Below, one piece after another: positions 1 through 8,546 of a DNA stretch of 64,000 nt. The notes below the pieces were generated by a model that was given only the letters and a program-made list of their open reading frames with translations, had not been told where the DNA came from and ran no database searches. Source of the stretch: Armatimonadota bacterium (GTDB lineage: Bacteria; Armatimonadota; Zipacnadia; JAUWAU01); assembly GCA_030601885.1 (NCBI GenBank), contig JAUWAU010000001.1, forward strand, positions 1 through 64,000. The letters are read 5' to 3'. Both the position numbers and the translations under genes were made by a program. Numbering within the stretch: the stretch's first letter is position 1; each line of letters starts with the position of its first letter.

Positions 1-227
1 CCCTCCCCCACCGCCAACGCCAGCCCCTCGGCACATTTCGTGCGACCCGGCAGCAACAGCCCCTGCAGATACGTCAACGCCCATTGCCGCTGCTCCCGAC
101 GAAAGAACAAATCGGCAAACTCCCGGTGATAGGCCACCAACTCATCGGCCAAGGCCACAACAGCCGCCTCCGACAGATCAAAAGCTGGCAGGCCCTCGCC
201 CACGGCCGCATCCGCCACTGTGCTCAT
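1..227 (-). CDS. IS701-family transposase, N-terminal part (runs off window)
   Basis: A reverse-strand frame starts with ATG at 227 and is still open at the window edge, so the ORF track missed it. About 75 residues are visible. The stretch FFRREQRQWALTYLQGLL is the N-terminal signature of IS701-type DDE transposases (family members read like REQRRWARRYLQGLL). The DDE catalytic residues lie outside the window, so whether the gene is intact cannot be judged. An extended -10 element sits about 50 bases upstream. If the element is complete, its left inverted repeat should lie between the promoter and galM (about 290-400), but I could not identify it without the other end. Confidence 0.78.
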   Translation of the reverse strand, partial: MSTVADAAVGEGLPAFDLSEAAVVALADELVAYHREFADLFFRREQRQWALTYLQGLLLPGRTKCAEGLALAVGE

Positions 228-277
228 TGCTCTGGCTCCTGCTGCGATGTATGGCTGCGTTCGCTGCTGTCTCGCCC

Positions 278-286
278 ATTATATCA
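278..286 (-). promoter_or_regulatory. Extended -10 promoter of the IS701 transposase
   Basis: Read on the minus strand this is TGATATAAT, a perfect -10 hexamer with the TGn extension. It lies in a short AT-rich island of otherwise GC-rich DNA, about 50 bases before the transposase ATG. No good -35 is present at 16-18 bases, as is common for extended -10 promoters. Confidence 0.5.
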
Positions 287-408
287 TAAAGCGTCGTAGT
301 AGTATTAGTGGTCGGTGCTCAGCAAAGGAACGGCAGACGGCAAGAGGAACATCGGGCTGTGTGGGTCCCATCTACTTGAGGACGGACGCAAGCACTTGAG
401 GAGGGCGT

Positions 409-1575
409 GTGATGACATTTCGCGGATCCGGCTTGCTGATTTCGAGCGTCACCGGGCTGTGCGCCTCCCTGCTGTGCTGTGATGTCGTGCAGTCGCAGGA
501 GCGCGACCGGCCAAAGGACGAGGGCACAATGAAACTGAGCATCGAGAGGGCGCCGTACGGCACGCTGCCTGACGGCAGGCAAGTGGACATCTACACGCTG
601 ACCAACGCAAATGGCATGAGGGTGAAGCTGACCAACTACGGGGCGATCACGGTCAGCGTGGAAGTGCCCGACCGGGACGGGAACCTGACGGACGTGACGC
701 TGGGATACGACACGCTGGAGGGATGGTTGACGAGTACGTCCTACTTCGGAGCGACCGTGGGCCGCTACGCCAACCGCATCGCCAAGGGCAAGTTCACGCT
801 CGACGGCGTGACCTACACGCTGGCGACCAACAATAGCGGGAACCATCTGCATGGTGGACGGGTAGGCTTCAACAAAGTGCTGTGGGGCGCCGAGACCGTT
901 GAGACCGATGTCGCCGTCGGCGTGAAGTTCACCTACCTGAGCAAGGATGGCGAGGAGGGCTACCCGGGCAACCTGAGCGTGACGGCGGTCCACACGCTGA
1001 CGAACGACAATGAGTTCAAGATCGAGTTCACCGCCACCACCGACAAGCCCACCGTGGTGAATCTGGCGCATCATTCCTACTGGAACCTGGGAGGTCCGGC
1101 CGCTGGCGACATCCTGGATCACGAAGTGATGCTCAACGCCGACAAGTTCACTGCCGTCGGCCCGGGCCTGATCCCGACCGGGGAGCTCAGGGCCGTCGAG
1201 GGGACGCCGATGGACTTCACCACGCCAATGGCAATCGGCGCGCGGATCGACCAAGTGGCGGGCGGTTACGACCACAACTACGTGCTTCGCGGGCAGGAGG
1301 GCGAGGTCGAGCTCGCGGCGAGGGTGACAGATCCGAAGAGCGGCCGGGTGATGGAGGTCCTCACCGATCAGCCGGGCGTGCAGTTCTACACGGGCAACTT
1401 CCTGGATGGCAGCGTCACGGGCAAGGGGGGAGTGGCCTACCAGAAGCACTACGGCTTCTGCCTCGAGACGCAGCACTACCCCGATTCGCCCAACCAGGAG
1501 AGCTTTCCGTCGGTGGTACTACGCCCCGGCGAGACGTACAAGCATACGATGATCCACAAGTTCTCGACGATGTAG
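409..1575 (+). CDS. galM: Aldose 1-epimerase (galactose mutarotase), exported form
   Basis: Interconverts alpha and beta anomers of aldohexoses before their catabolism. The 388-residue protein has the family landmarks in order: NRIAKGKFTLDG, the NHLHGG histidine motif, HHSYWNLGG with the catalytic histidine, and a C-terminal CLETQHYPDSPNQ holding the catalytic glutamate. About 40 residues precede the usual GalM start (MKLSIERAPYG). They contain a hydrophobic stretch (GLLISSVTGLCASLL) that looks like a Sec signal, suggesting periplasmic action on sugars released outside the cell. Start is GTG 409 or the adjacent ATG 412, behind a GAGGAG-like site. It converges on the CE15-like esterase across a shared hairpin. 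Confidence 0.9.
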   Translation: MMTFRGSGLLISSVTGLCASLLCCDVVQSQERDRPKDEGTMKLSIERAPYGTLPDGRQVDIYTLTNANGMRVKLTNYGAITVSVEVPDRDGNLTDVTLGYDTLEGWLTSTSYFGATVGRYANRIAKGKFTLDGVTYTLATNNSGNHLHGGRVGFNKVLWGAETVETDVAVGVKFTYLSKDGEEGYPGNLSVTAVHTLTNDNEFKIEFTATTDKPTVVNLAHHSYWNLGGPAAGDILDHEVMLNADKFTAVGPGLIPTGELRAVEGTPMDFTTPMAIGARIDQVAGGYDHNYVLRGQEGEVELAARVTDPKSGRVMEVLTDQPGVQFYTGNFLDGSVTGKGGVAYQKHYGFCLETQHYPDSPNQESFPSVVLRPGETYKHTMIHKFSTM

Positions 1576-1582
1576 AATGGCT

Positions 1583-1609
1583 GGGGGGCCAGTCTGAGGC
1601 CTGCCCCCC
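1583..1609. terminator. Hairpin terminator between convergent galM and the CE15 esterase
   Basis: GGGGGGC and GCCCCCC form a 7-bp stem with a 13-base loop, followed on the plus strand by TTATT. It occupies the 34-base gap between the two stop codons and abuts the esterase stop. It could serve galM; the T-tract is short, so strength is uncertain. Confidence 0.5.
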
Positions 1610-2920
1610 TTATTCCTGCTGGTGATCTTTGAGGTTGTCCAGGTGCTTGTCGGCGAAGTCCAGGTAGCGCCCCCAGTCGTAGTCCGTCACACCGTGCTTG
1701 CCTGAGCGGATGTGGTACCCGATCGTGCCGTGGACGGGCTGATTGACCGCCGGCATGTCCTCCGTGGGTAATCCGTCGGCGCCGAGCAGCCGATAGACCG
1801 GCTCGGCGTGCCTGGCCGAGAGGAATTCCCCGCGCGGGTCGGCCCACAGATCCTCTTCCGCGCTGGCGATGTATACGGGCCGCGGCGCGATCAAGGCGAT
1901 GAGCATGTGCTGATCGACAGGTAGTTCGTCCTCCCGGTCGTTGAACTGCTTGAAATTCCCGCAGAACCAGTGGGGAAACGAAGTGTTGATCCGTTTGACG
2001 GTCTCCCCAAAGCGCCGGCGTGAGAGGGCCGCACCGCCGCAGCCAGAGTTGTTGCTGATGACGATGGCGAAGCGCCGGTCCTGAGCCCCGGCCCAGAGCG
2101 CTGTCTTGCCCAGGCGCGAATGGCCCATCACGATGACCCGTTCCTCGTCGATGCCTTCATCGGTTTCGAAGTAATCCACGGCCCGGCTTAGCCCCCAGGC
2201 CCACGCGCCGATGGCCCCCCACTCGTCCGGTTCGGGATGAGACTGGCCTTCCCGGTAGAACAGCGGGTGTATCCCGTTCCGGAAGCCGTCGTCGAAATCC
2301 GGATCCATGTCACCGTAGTAGATCGTCGCCAGGCCGCAGCCGCGTCTGAGGATCATCTCGACGGCCCAGCGCGACGCACTGGCGCCGCGCGACTGTTCCG
2401 TGGCCCGGTTGCTGACTACGCCGGCCCCCTTTCTGTCCCGCATCCACCGCTTTGACAGTGTAATGGCCGGATCGGCGTGAATGGAATGATTGCCGGAGAA
2501 GTTCAGGCCGAGGAACACCGGCACGGGTCGTTCGGCATCGTTCGGCAGATAGATGAGGATGTCCAGGCTGAGGTCGGCCTTGTCCTCGGTGAGATGAACG
2601 GACACCTCCTTCCGCGTCGCCAGGCCGTCGAGTGCCCGTTCATCAACCGAGGTCACCTCGAACGACATGCCCTTGGGGCGCTGCGGGGATCGGCCATACA
2701 CCTGGGTCTGGAACAACTCCAGGATCTCCGGCCGTCGCTTGTCCCACCAGGTCGCGGCGTCGGTGACTCGTTGGCCGTCCTCTAGCAGCAGCGGATCCGG
2801 CAGCGTATACTCGGGCACCTTGCTTTCGTCGTAGTTGACGTCTGGCCGCTGAGCGTGGGCGCTGGCCGCCAGCAACAGCGACATCGGGACTGCCAGGTAG
2901 ATCGCGCTGTGTTCCGGCAT
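1610..2920 (-). CDS. Exported CE15-like alpha/beta-hydrolase (glucuronoyl esterase family)
   Basis: CE15 enzymes cleave esters between 4-O-methyl-glucuronic acid of xylan and lignin alcohols. The 436-residue protein starts with a Sec signal peptide ([24 protein letters not shown]), has the nucleophile elbow [11 protein letters not shown] (CE15 signature G-x-S-R-x-G-K), then [14 protein letters not shown], and the C-terminal catalytic-histidine region [17 protein letters not shown] chose ATG 2920 over the track start at 3061 because GAAAGGAGCG precedes it and the signal peptide begins there. Substrate specificity is inferred from family only. The 5' side touches an enolase-family remnant. Confidence 0.82.
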   Translation of the reverse strand: MPEHSAIYLAVPMSLLLAASAHAQRPDVNYDESKVPEYTLPDPLLLEDGQRVTDAATWWDKRRPEILELFQTQVYGRSPQRPKGMSFEVTSVDERALDGLATRKEVSVHLTEDKADLSLDILIYLPNDAERPVPVFLGLNFSGNHSIHADPAITLSKRWMRDRKGAGVVSNRATEQSRGASASRWAVEMILRRGCGLATIYYGDMDPDFDDGFRNGIHPLFYREGQSHPEPDEWGAIGAWAWGLSRAVDYFETDEGIDEERVIVMGHSRLGKTALWAGAQDRRFAIVISNNSGCGGAALSRRRFGETVKRINTSFPHWFCGNFKQFNDREDELPVDQHMLIALIAPRPVYIASAEEDLWADPRGEFLSARHAEPVYRLLGADGLPTEDMPAVNQPVHGTIGYHIRSGKHGVTDYDWGRYLDFADKHLDNLKDHQQE

Positions 2921-2969
2921 GATGCTCGCTCCTTTCGTGCTTTGCCGCGGGGCGGACAAGCCCGTGGCA

Positions 2970-3068
2970 GACGGCGTCAGTGCAGTGGGTAATGGGTCCG
3001 CCCGAGAGGCCCCACGCCTGCGGAAGTGGCACATGCAGCCAGGCCGTCTCGATTCTCGCAATCGTCAT
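2970..3068 (-). pseudogene. N-terminal remnant of an enolase-superfamily (mandelate racemase-like) gene
   Basis: Behind a good ribosome site (AGGAGCGCAAGA) an ATG at 3068 starts [16 protein letters not shown], followed by a Gly-rich segment and THCTDAV. This resembles the N-terminal capping domain of mandelate-racemase/muconate-lactonizing enzymes (KI-x-R-I-E-T...VPL). After about 33 residues the homology-like part ends and the frame runs out of register into the esterase leader. All of the TIM barrel is missing. A deletion seems to have joined this start to the esterase promoter region. The family call rests on a short stretch. Confidence 0.45.
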
Positions 3069-3106
3069 TCTTGCGCTCCTATTGGGCCACGCGACCAACC
3101 GCCGCC

Positions 3107-4000
3107 TCATCCGCCAGGCTTGCCGATGTCGAGTCGATTGCGAAGCGTCTCCTCGTCGAGCCGCCGCTCGAAGTAGTCGCTGGCCGCCTGGATGTACAGG
3201 TGGCCCTTGCGCAGTGCCTGCGCGTACTGGCTCTGAGAGGCAGCGCCCTCGACGGCCTCCGCCAGATCGATCGTCTCGTCGGCAGACCCATGCTGGAGCG
3301 ACCGGGCCAGGCGGATGATTGCGTCGGCGCCGTCGTAGAAGTTCACGTCGTGGATGAATCGCTTCATCTTGTCCGCGTCGGGATTCGCGAACACCTCCGC
3401 ATAGTACCGGATGTCGATGTAGAAGCGCTGGCGCATGGCAAACAGCCGCTCCATCCAGCCCTCGACGTCGTCTCGGTCGGGAATGAAGGTGTGCAGGCCA
3501 ATGAGCGCCCGCTGCAGGATGGCGCGCAGTAGATCCTCGATCTGGTCCACGTCGAGGGCTTGCGCCGCCGGGAGCGACTGCATCCCGATCTCCGCGGTCG
3601 CCGGCGAGTATGGTTCCCGCTCGCCGCCGGCGTAGATCTCTCGGAACAGAAACACGTCGTGGTGAATGCTGCAGTCTCTGGGAGGGGCTGCGTCGCCGGC
3701 ATCGGTGGCGCGGAAGATCGGCTTCATCTGCCGGTCGGCGGCCCGGTGACAGAGCCATCCCAGCACGAAGGCGAGCTTCTCCGGCAGCATGTCGCCCTGC
3801 GTGCGGTTAGGCCACGCGTCGCGGAACCTCGCGAGCAGGGACGCCGTGGATCGGTCCCCACCCCGTGTGGAGCCTGAGAGCCGGGCGATCTCGAGGTGCT
3901 CCCCCAGGCACTCCTTGAAGGCGTCACAGATCTCAGGTGAGTGCAGTGCCAGTCTGGTGCAGTCGTCGGTAACGGCTGTGTGAGTGATGTTTTCGGACAT
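3107..4000 (-). CDS. Helical protein of unknown function, distantly like zinc-dependent phospholipase C
   Basis: The 297-residue protein starts at ATG 4000 behind GGCAGGAGGAAGCCC; the longer track start is less likely. It has no signal peptide or membrane segment and is predicted mostly helical. LAFVLGWLCHRAADRQMKP resembles the 'GxxxHxxxDxxxP' helix of the zinc-dependent phospholipase C/P1 nuclease fold, and CSIHHDVFLFREIY adds histidines and an aspartate that could ligate metal. Family-wide ligands cannot be aligned by eye, so this is only a suggestion. The C-terminal region (DVNFYDGADAIIRLARSLQ) is not recognised. It may have formed an operon with the truncated enolase-like gene downstream. 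Confidence 0.65.
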   Translation of the reverse strand: MSENITHTAVTDDCTRLALHSPEICDAFKECLGEHLEIARLSGSTRGGDRSTASLLARFRDAWPNRTQGDMLPEKLAFVLGWLCHRAADRQMKPIFRATDAGDAAPPRDCSIHHDVFLFREIYAGGEREPYSPATAEIGMQSLPAAQALDVDQIEDLLRAILQRALIGLHTFIPDRDDVEGWMERLFAMRQRFYIDIRYYAEVFANPDADKMKRFIHDVNFYDGADAIIRLARSLQHGSADETIDLAEAVEGAASQSQYAQALRKGHLYIQAASDYFERRLDEETLRNRLDIGKPGG

Positions 4001-4262
4001 GGGCTTCCTCCTGCCGGTGGCGACCGGACCGCATCCATCCTGCTGACGCTCCATAGTGGGGCAAGTGTACTCGCGATGCCTCAGCTGACGCCGAATTCAT
4101 GCCGCGGCGTGCGCCTTCGGGCATACGTGCGTCATTACGTGCTCTGGCCTTCGGCTTCCTCCCCTGGCTTTCACCCCATGCCCTGCGGCATTTGGAGCGG
4201 AGGTACGGCGCAACGGCCACGCAGCCGCACCTGCCCGCCGAAGGAGCCGGCGCACGAAAGAC
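4001..4262. other. Intergenic region, no gene seen
   Basis: Divergent spacer between the helical protein and the toxin-antitoxin remnant. The short frames here have no ribosome sites or recognisable protein features. The promoter of the antitoxin gene lies at its right end. Confidence 0.6.
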
Positions 4263-4292
4263 TTGGCAAGGCTTCAGCTATCGTGCTACTAT
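4263..4292 (+). promoter_or_regulatory. Promoter and direct-repeat operator of the RHH antitoxin gene
   Basis: TTGGCA, 18 bases, TACTAT resembles a sigma-70 promoter, 38 bases before the antitoxin ATG. CTATCG occurs twice (4278-4283 and 4289-4294), 11 bases apart, so the copies lie on one face of the helix and overlap the -10. That arrangement fits autorepression by a ribbon-helix-helix antitoxin. Inferred from sequence alone. Confidence 0.45.
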
Positions 4293-4330
4293 CGCGCTAG
4301 CGACAGCAAGGGAGACAAGGAGAGCTTGGG

Positions 4331-4786
4331 ATGCTACGGGATGAGACGCGTTTCTCGACGCACCTGCCCGGTTCCGTAGTCAAGGACCTGCGGGCCGAGA
4401 AGAACCAGACGGGCCTAAGCCTCAAGGTCATCACGACAGCCTTTCTCCGGCACTGTCTGGACATGGCTGCGCGCGAGCGCCACGCAGTAGTCATGCAGTA
4501 TCTCGAGGGGGGCCGGGCCAAGGGGCGGGGTGGAGCAAGGACCTTGAAGATGGCTGACGCTGAAGTGCGCGAGCAGGCGGGCATCCCTATGCTGGACGAG
4601 ACAGCATTGGACTTTGATCAGGGCGCGGACCTTCGCGAACTGGCAGCCCGTCAAGGCGTCACGGCTGCCGCCGACTTGGATGGGCTCCTGGGTGACTTCT
4701 GGCCCGAAGACGAGACCGTTGACGAGTTCGTCGCCACAGTGCGGACATGGCGCCGCGAATCATCCGGAAGCGCGGGGACACTATGA
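4331..4786 (+). CDS. Antitoxin with ribbon-helix-helix N-terminus (VapB-like)
   Basis: The 151-residue protein has an N-terminal segment (TRFSTHLPGSVVKDLRAEK) suggesting a ribbon-helix-helix DNA-binding fold. Its acidic, tryptophan-containing tail (LLGDFWPEDETVDEFVATVR) is of the kind that wraps PIN toxins. The stop codon overlaps the start of a PIN reading frame (ATGA), the classic coupling of vapBC pairs. At 151 residues it is long for VapB; the middle (MADAEVREQAGIPMLDE) is unassigned. The toxin is truncated, so this is now an orphan antitoxin. It has its own promoter with a repeated operator motif. Confidence 0.65.
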   Translation: MLRDETRFSTHLPGSVVKDLRAEKNQTGLSLKVITTAFLRHCLDMAARERHAVVMQYLEGGRAKGRGGARTLKMADAEVREQAGIPMLDETALDFDQGADLRELAARQGVTAAADLDGLLGDFWPEDETVDEFVATVRTWRRESSGSAGTL

Positions 4787-4854
4787 ATGGGGAGTTCGTT
4801 CTCATCGACACGGACGTTGCTTCGTTTCTGTTCAAAAGGGACACCAGGGCGTAG
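4783..4854 (+). pseudogene. Truncated PIN-domain toxin (VapC-like), first 23 codons only
   Basis: ATG 4783 overlaps the antitoxin stop and encodes MNGEFVLIDTDVASFLFKRD, the unmistakable first strand and helix of a PIN domain with the first catalytic aspartate. A TAG follows after 23 codons. I see no continuation of the PIN fold in any frame downstream, so most of the gene was deleted. The product cannot be an active nuclease. Confidence 0.72.
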
Positions 4855-5328
4855 AGGGGCTGAAAGTGATCTCCGAGGCCGAGAACGGGGCGGCTCCGTG
4901 AATGCCGCAGCGCCGTGCGACAGGCGGCGCATCTTCGCACGATGCGGCACTCGCGGGAACCGACCGGGTCGGCCACCTTCGGGAGACACTGTCCGGGCCG
5001 CATGGAACACTAGTCCAGCGATCCGCCCCGGCTCGTAGCTTCCGCACCGGCGTCCCCTGCGCTCCAGCATAGGATGGGGCAAACCTCATAGCAACGCCTC
5101 GTTGGATTGGCACCTCGGTGCCCCCCGCCAGTGGCGCCCATGCATCAGCGCGTCCGTTCCCCTTCTATGGCGGAAGAGGGTCGCTCCCCGGAGGGCAGTA
5201 GCCCGGCTCGTGGACCCAGGAGAAGGCCCTTACCGTCGGCAGAGGGAACGAGCCCTGATGAGCTTGGCGGCAAGTGAGAAGGCTTCGGGGAGGAACCAAT
5301 CGTGGCCATCGGCCCGAGGAGTGGACAT
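4855..5328. other. Intergenic region after the truncated toxin
   Basis: About 470 bases without a credible gene. Small frames here have no ribosome sites and atypical composition. It presumably contains the scar of the deletion that removed the rest of the PIN toxin. Confidence 0.5.
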
Positions 5329-8055
5329 ATGTCGATTTGCGCCATTATCTGCTGTTTATCCGTCCTACTCATCATCTGTTTCACCGGCATGACGGTACCT
5401 TGCGCCGCGGACAAACGCGCTAGACGGAGAGCCAGCTTCTACGTCGCCCCGAATGGCAACGACGCGTGGTCGGGGACGCTGCGGTCGCCCAACAAAGCCG
5501 GCACTGACGGCCCCCTCGCGACGGTGACCCGAGCTCGTGATGCCATCCGAGAGGACCGTGCGCGCGCCGCCCGCGACCGCCCCTACACCGTCGTCATCCG
5601 CGGCGGCACGTATCGGCTGGCGGCGCCCATCATCTTCGCACCCGAGGATTCGGGCACGGAGGACTGCCGTGTCACGTACAGGGCCGCTCGCGGGGAGACG
5701 CCGGTTCTCAGCGGCGGACGCGTCATCACCGGCTGGCGAAGGGGCGCCGGGGAGCTCTGGAGTGCGGAGGTCGCGGACGTGAGGGCCGGAAGATGGTACT
5801 TCCACCAACTCTTCGTCAATGGCGAGCGTCGGACGCGGGCCAGAACTCCTAACGACGGCTACCTGCGCACGGACGGCCCGCTTCCCGAGATCAAGAACCC
5901 ACGGGCGGAGCGGCGCAATCCGGCCGCCAAGATCGGCTTCCGCTACAAAGACGGCGACCTCAAGCAATGGGACGGTCTGCAGGACGTCAACGTCTTCGTC
6001 TATCACTCGTGGACCTCGTCCCTGCACTGGATCGAGTCCCTGGACGCGCAGAGCCGCATCGTCCGCTTCACTGCCGCGGCTCATTGGCCCATGAGCTGGT
6101 GGGAGCGGAATCAGCGCTACCACGTGGAGAACTTCCGCGAGGCGCTGGATGAGCCCGGCGAGTGGTACCTGGAGCGGAAGACGGGCGTGCTGTACTACTG
6201 GCCGATGCCGGGCGAGGACATGAGCAATGCGAGTGTCGTTGCGCCGGCACTGCACGAACTGGTACGCTTCGAGGGCGACCCGGATCAGGGCCAGTTCGTC
6301 GAACACATCACCCTCCGGAGACTATCGTTTCAGCACTCCGATTGGTTCATCGAGAACAAGGGCCCCGCCGACGGCCAGGCAGCCGTTTTCCTCGGAGCGG
6401 CGGTCTTCGCCCGCGGTGCGCGCCACTGCTGCATCGAGCGCTGCGAGGTCGCGCACGTGGGCGAGTACGGCGTGTGGCTGGAGCGCGGCTGTCAGGACAA
6501 TCGGGTCTTCCACTGCCACATCCACGACCTGGGGGCAGGCGGAGTGCGCATCGGCGAGACGAGCACCCCCACGCAGGAGGCGCACGCCGCGCTGCGCAAC
6601 GTGGTTGACAACAACTTCATCCACGATGGCGGGCAGGTGTTCCCGGCGGGCGTCGGGGTGTGGATCGGGAAAAGCAGCTTCAACAGCGTGACGCACAATG
6701 AGATCTGCGACTTCTACTACACGGGCGTCTCCGTGGGTTGGAGCTGGGGATACCACCCCACCTCCGCCAACCACAACGCCATCGAGTACAACCACATCCA
6801 CCACCTCGGCGCGGGCGTGTTGAGCGACATGGGCGGCATCTACACGCTCGGCGTCTCGCCGGGGACGACGGAGCGCTACAACCTGATGCACGACATCTAC
6901 TCGTACAGCTACGGCGGGTGGGGCCTGTACACGGACGAGGGCAGCACGGGCATACTGCTGGAGAACAACATCGTGTACAACACGAAGACGGGCGGCTTCC
7001 ACCAGCACTACGGACGCGGGAACATCGTCCGCAACAACATCCTCGCCTTCTCGGTCGAGTCCCAGATCCAGCGCTCGCGGCAGGAGGAGCACATCTCCTT
7101 CGACTTCCAGCGAAACATCGTGTACTGCAGCCACGGCGACATCCTCGCCGGCAACTGGGGCAACGCCAACTACCGCATGGACCACAACCTGTACTGGTGC
7201 ACGTCGGGCGATGAGCTCGACTTCGCCGGAATGGACTTCGAGGAGTGGCAGGCGGAAGGACGCGACGAGAGCTCCATCATCGCCGACCCCAAGTTCGTCA
7301 ACCCGAAGAAGCACAACTTCCGGCTGAGGCCCAACTCGCCGGCCGCGAAGATCGGGTTCGAGCCAATTGGTGCCAGCGATATCGGCCTGTACGGGGGACG
7401 CGCCTGGGTCAACGCGCCGAAGAAGATCGTGCGAGAGCCCATTGAGCTCCCGCCCCCGCCGGGACCGCAGCCCTTCGCCGATGGGTTCGAGGACACCGGC
7501 ATCGGCGAAGGGCCCGCGCTCGCGACGGTCTCCGGCGAGGAGCGCAGTGCGTCGATCCGCGTGACGGACGAGGTCGCCGCCGGCGGCAAGCGCAGCTTGA
7601 AGTTCACCGATGCGCCCGGCCTGCAGCACGTCTGGCAGCCGCACATGTACTACAGGCCGCGCTTCGATGCCGGAACCGCCCGCTTCAGCTTCGATGTGCG
7701 CGTCGAAGAGGGCGCCACCTTGGTGCACGAGTGGCGCGACTCCGCCAGCCCCTATCGCGTGGGGCCGTCGCTTCGGATCGAGAAGAACGGCGAGCTGAAG
7801 GCGCGCGACCAGGCGCTGATGATCCTGCCGCTCGGGCAGTGGATCCACATCGAAATCCTTTGCGGCCTCGCAAAGGTAGCGGCCGCCGCCTACGACCTGA
7901 CCGTCACGCTCCCGGGAAGGACGCCAAAGAGGTTCGACGGGCTGCCGACGGGCTCCGACAAGTTCAAGAAGCTCCATTGGCTCGGCTTCACCAGCCTGGC
8001 CAACGATACGGCGGTCTTCTACGTCGATAACCTGAAGCTCGACCGAGAGGAGTAG
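5329..8055 (+). CDS. Large exported right-handed beta-helix protein with C-terminal beta-sandwich
   Basis: The 908-residue protein has a Sec signal peptide (MSICAIICCLSVLLIICFTG), then FYVAPNGNDAWSGTL, the characteristic opening of DUF1565/PbH1 parallel beta-helix proteins. About 450 residues follow with recurring N-x-I/V and H-N-x-I rungs (NAIEYNHIHHLGAG, ENNIVYNTKTGG), as in pectate-lyase-fold enzymes and polysaccharide epimerases. After residue about 720 comes a domain resembling a concanavalin/LamG-like sandwich (ARFSFDVRVEEGATLVHEW). ATG 5329 is preferred over GTG 5302 because it begins the signal peptide and follows CGAGGAG. Likely extracellular and acting on or binding polysaccharide; no catalytic residues could be assigned. 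Confidence 0.82.
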   Translation: MSICAIICCLSVLLIICFTGMTVPCAADKRARRRASFYVAPNGNDAWSGTLRSPNKAGTDGPLATVTRARDAIREDRARAARDRPYTVVIRGGTYRLAAPIIFAPEDSGTEDCRVTYRAARGETPVLSGGRVITGWRRGAGELWSAEVADVRAGRWYFHQLFVNGERRTRARTPNDGYLRTDGPLPEIKNPRAERRNPAAKIGFRYKDGDLKQWDGLQDVNVFVYHSWTSSLHWIESLDAQSRIVRFTAAAHWPMSWWERNQRYHVENFREALDEPGEWYLERKTGVLYYWPMPGEDMSNASVVAPALHELVRFEGDPDQGQFVEHITLRRLSFQHSDWFIENKGPADGQAAVFLGAAVFARGARHCCIERCEVAHVGEYGVWLERGCQDNRVFHCHIHDLGAGGVRIGETSTPTQEAHAALRNVVDNNFIHDGGQVFPAGVGVWIGKSSFNSVTHNEICDFYYTGVSVGWSWGYHPTSANHNAIEYNHIHHLGAGVLSDMGGIYTLGVSPGTTERYNLMHDIYSYSYGGWGLYTDEGSTGILLENNIVYNTKTGGFHQHYGRGNIVRNNILAFSVESQIQRSRQEEHISFDFQRNIVYCSHGDILAGNWGNANYRMDHNLYWCTSGDELDFAGMDFEEWQAEGRDESSIIADPKFVNPKKHNFRLRPNSPAAKIGFEPIGASDIGLYGGRAWVNAPKKIVREPIELPPPPGPQPFADGFEDTGIGEGPALATVSGEERSASIRVTDEVAAGGKRSLKFTDAPGLQHVWQPHMYYRPRFDAGTARFSFDVRVEEGATLVHEWRDSASPYRVGPSLRIEKNGELKARDQALMILPLGQWIHIEILCGLAKVAAAAYDLTVTLPGRTPKRFDGLPTGSDKFKKLHWLGFTSLANDTAVFYVDNLKLDREE

Positions 8056-8062
8056 AGCGGCG

Positions 8063-8084
8063 GCCGGGACGGATGCCTCCCGGC
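8063..8084 (+). terminator. Possible terminator hairpin after the beta-helix gene
   Basis: GCCGGGA and TCCCGGC form a 7-bp GC-rich stem with an 8-base loop, 8 bases after the stop codon. Only TTG follows, so intrinsic termination would be weak. Confidence 0.4.
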
Positions 8085-8546
8085 TTGAATCGGCGCTTTC
8101 CGCCCACGCGCGCCGAACGGCTGGAGCTGGGCTGACGTACGGGTCCACGACGTCGGGGGCGAGCCCCGGCAGCGCCGCCTGCATTGATCCATCTCTGCGG
8201 TGAGCGAAGCACGCATCGCCTTGCGTCCTCCTCAGGCTGCCGGCAAGACCCGGCGGCTCAATCCCGTCAGTACGCGCTTTGCGCCAGCACCTCTCCCAAA
8301 GAAACACGCATACGATGCCCACCGACAAGGTAACGTCATGTTTGCGAAGAAGCACTGGGAATACCGGGGTCTTGCGATGGCGAGGGGAGCTCAGACGGGA
8401 GCGTGCTGCGTTGCGACCGACAGGTTCCCTCACAGGCCCCGATCACAGACGAGAGGGCGGGCACTCCATATAGTGCATCTGACCAGCTTGCCGGAAGAAA
8501 CCAGCCCGTATCACGCTCACAAACGAGGAGGCGGAGGGCCCTTTTC
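8085..8546. other. Leader region upstream of the molybdenum-cofactor operon
   Basis: About 460 bases with no supported gene. I looked for a molybdenum-cofactor riboswitch and could not recognise its conserved core. A GGAGGCGGAGGG purine tract at 8526-8537 is the ribosome site of moeA. The operon promoter must lie here, but I found no convincing -35/-10 pair. Confidence 0.45.

Noticed and set aside
2643-3758. 371-aa minus-strand ORF across the esterase and helical protein
   Set aside because: Out of frame with both genes; only its [10 protein letters not shown] segment (2970-3068) looks meaningful and was kept as a remnant.
8200-8260. Minus-strand GGACGCAAGGC, similar to the core of c-di-GMP-I riboswitches
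   Set aside because: The second conserved half and pairing stems are missing, and no minus-strand gene lies downstream to regulate.
6322-8433. 703-aa minus-strand ORF opposite the beta-helix gene
   Set aside because: Antisense shadow caused by high GC; no ribosome site or recognisable protein features, while the plus strand has a signal peptide and beta-helix motifs.
8085-8546. Possible Moco riboswitch before moeA
   Set aside because: Conserved core could not be found by eye; a covariance-model scan (RF01055) would decide.
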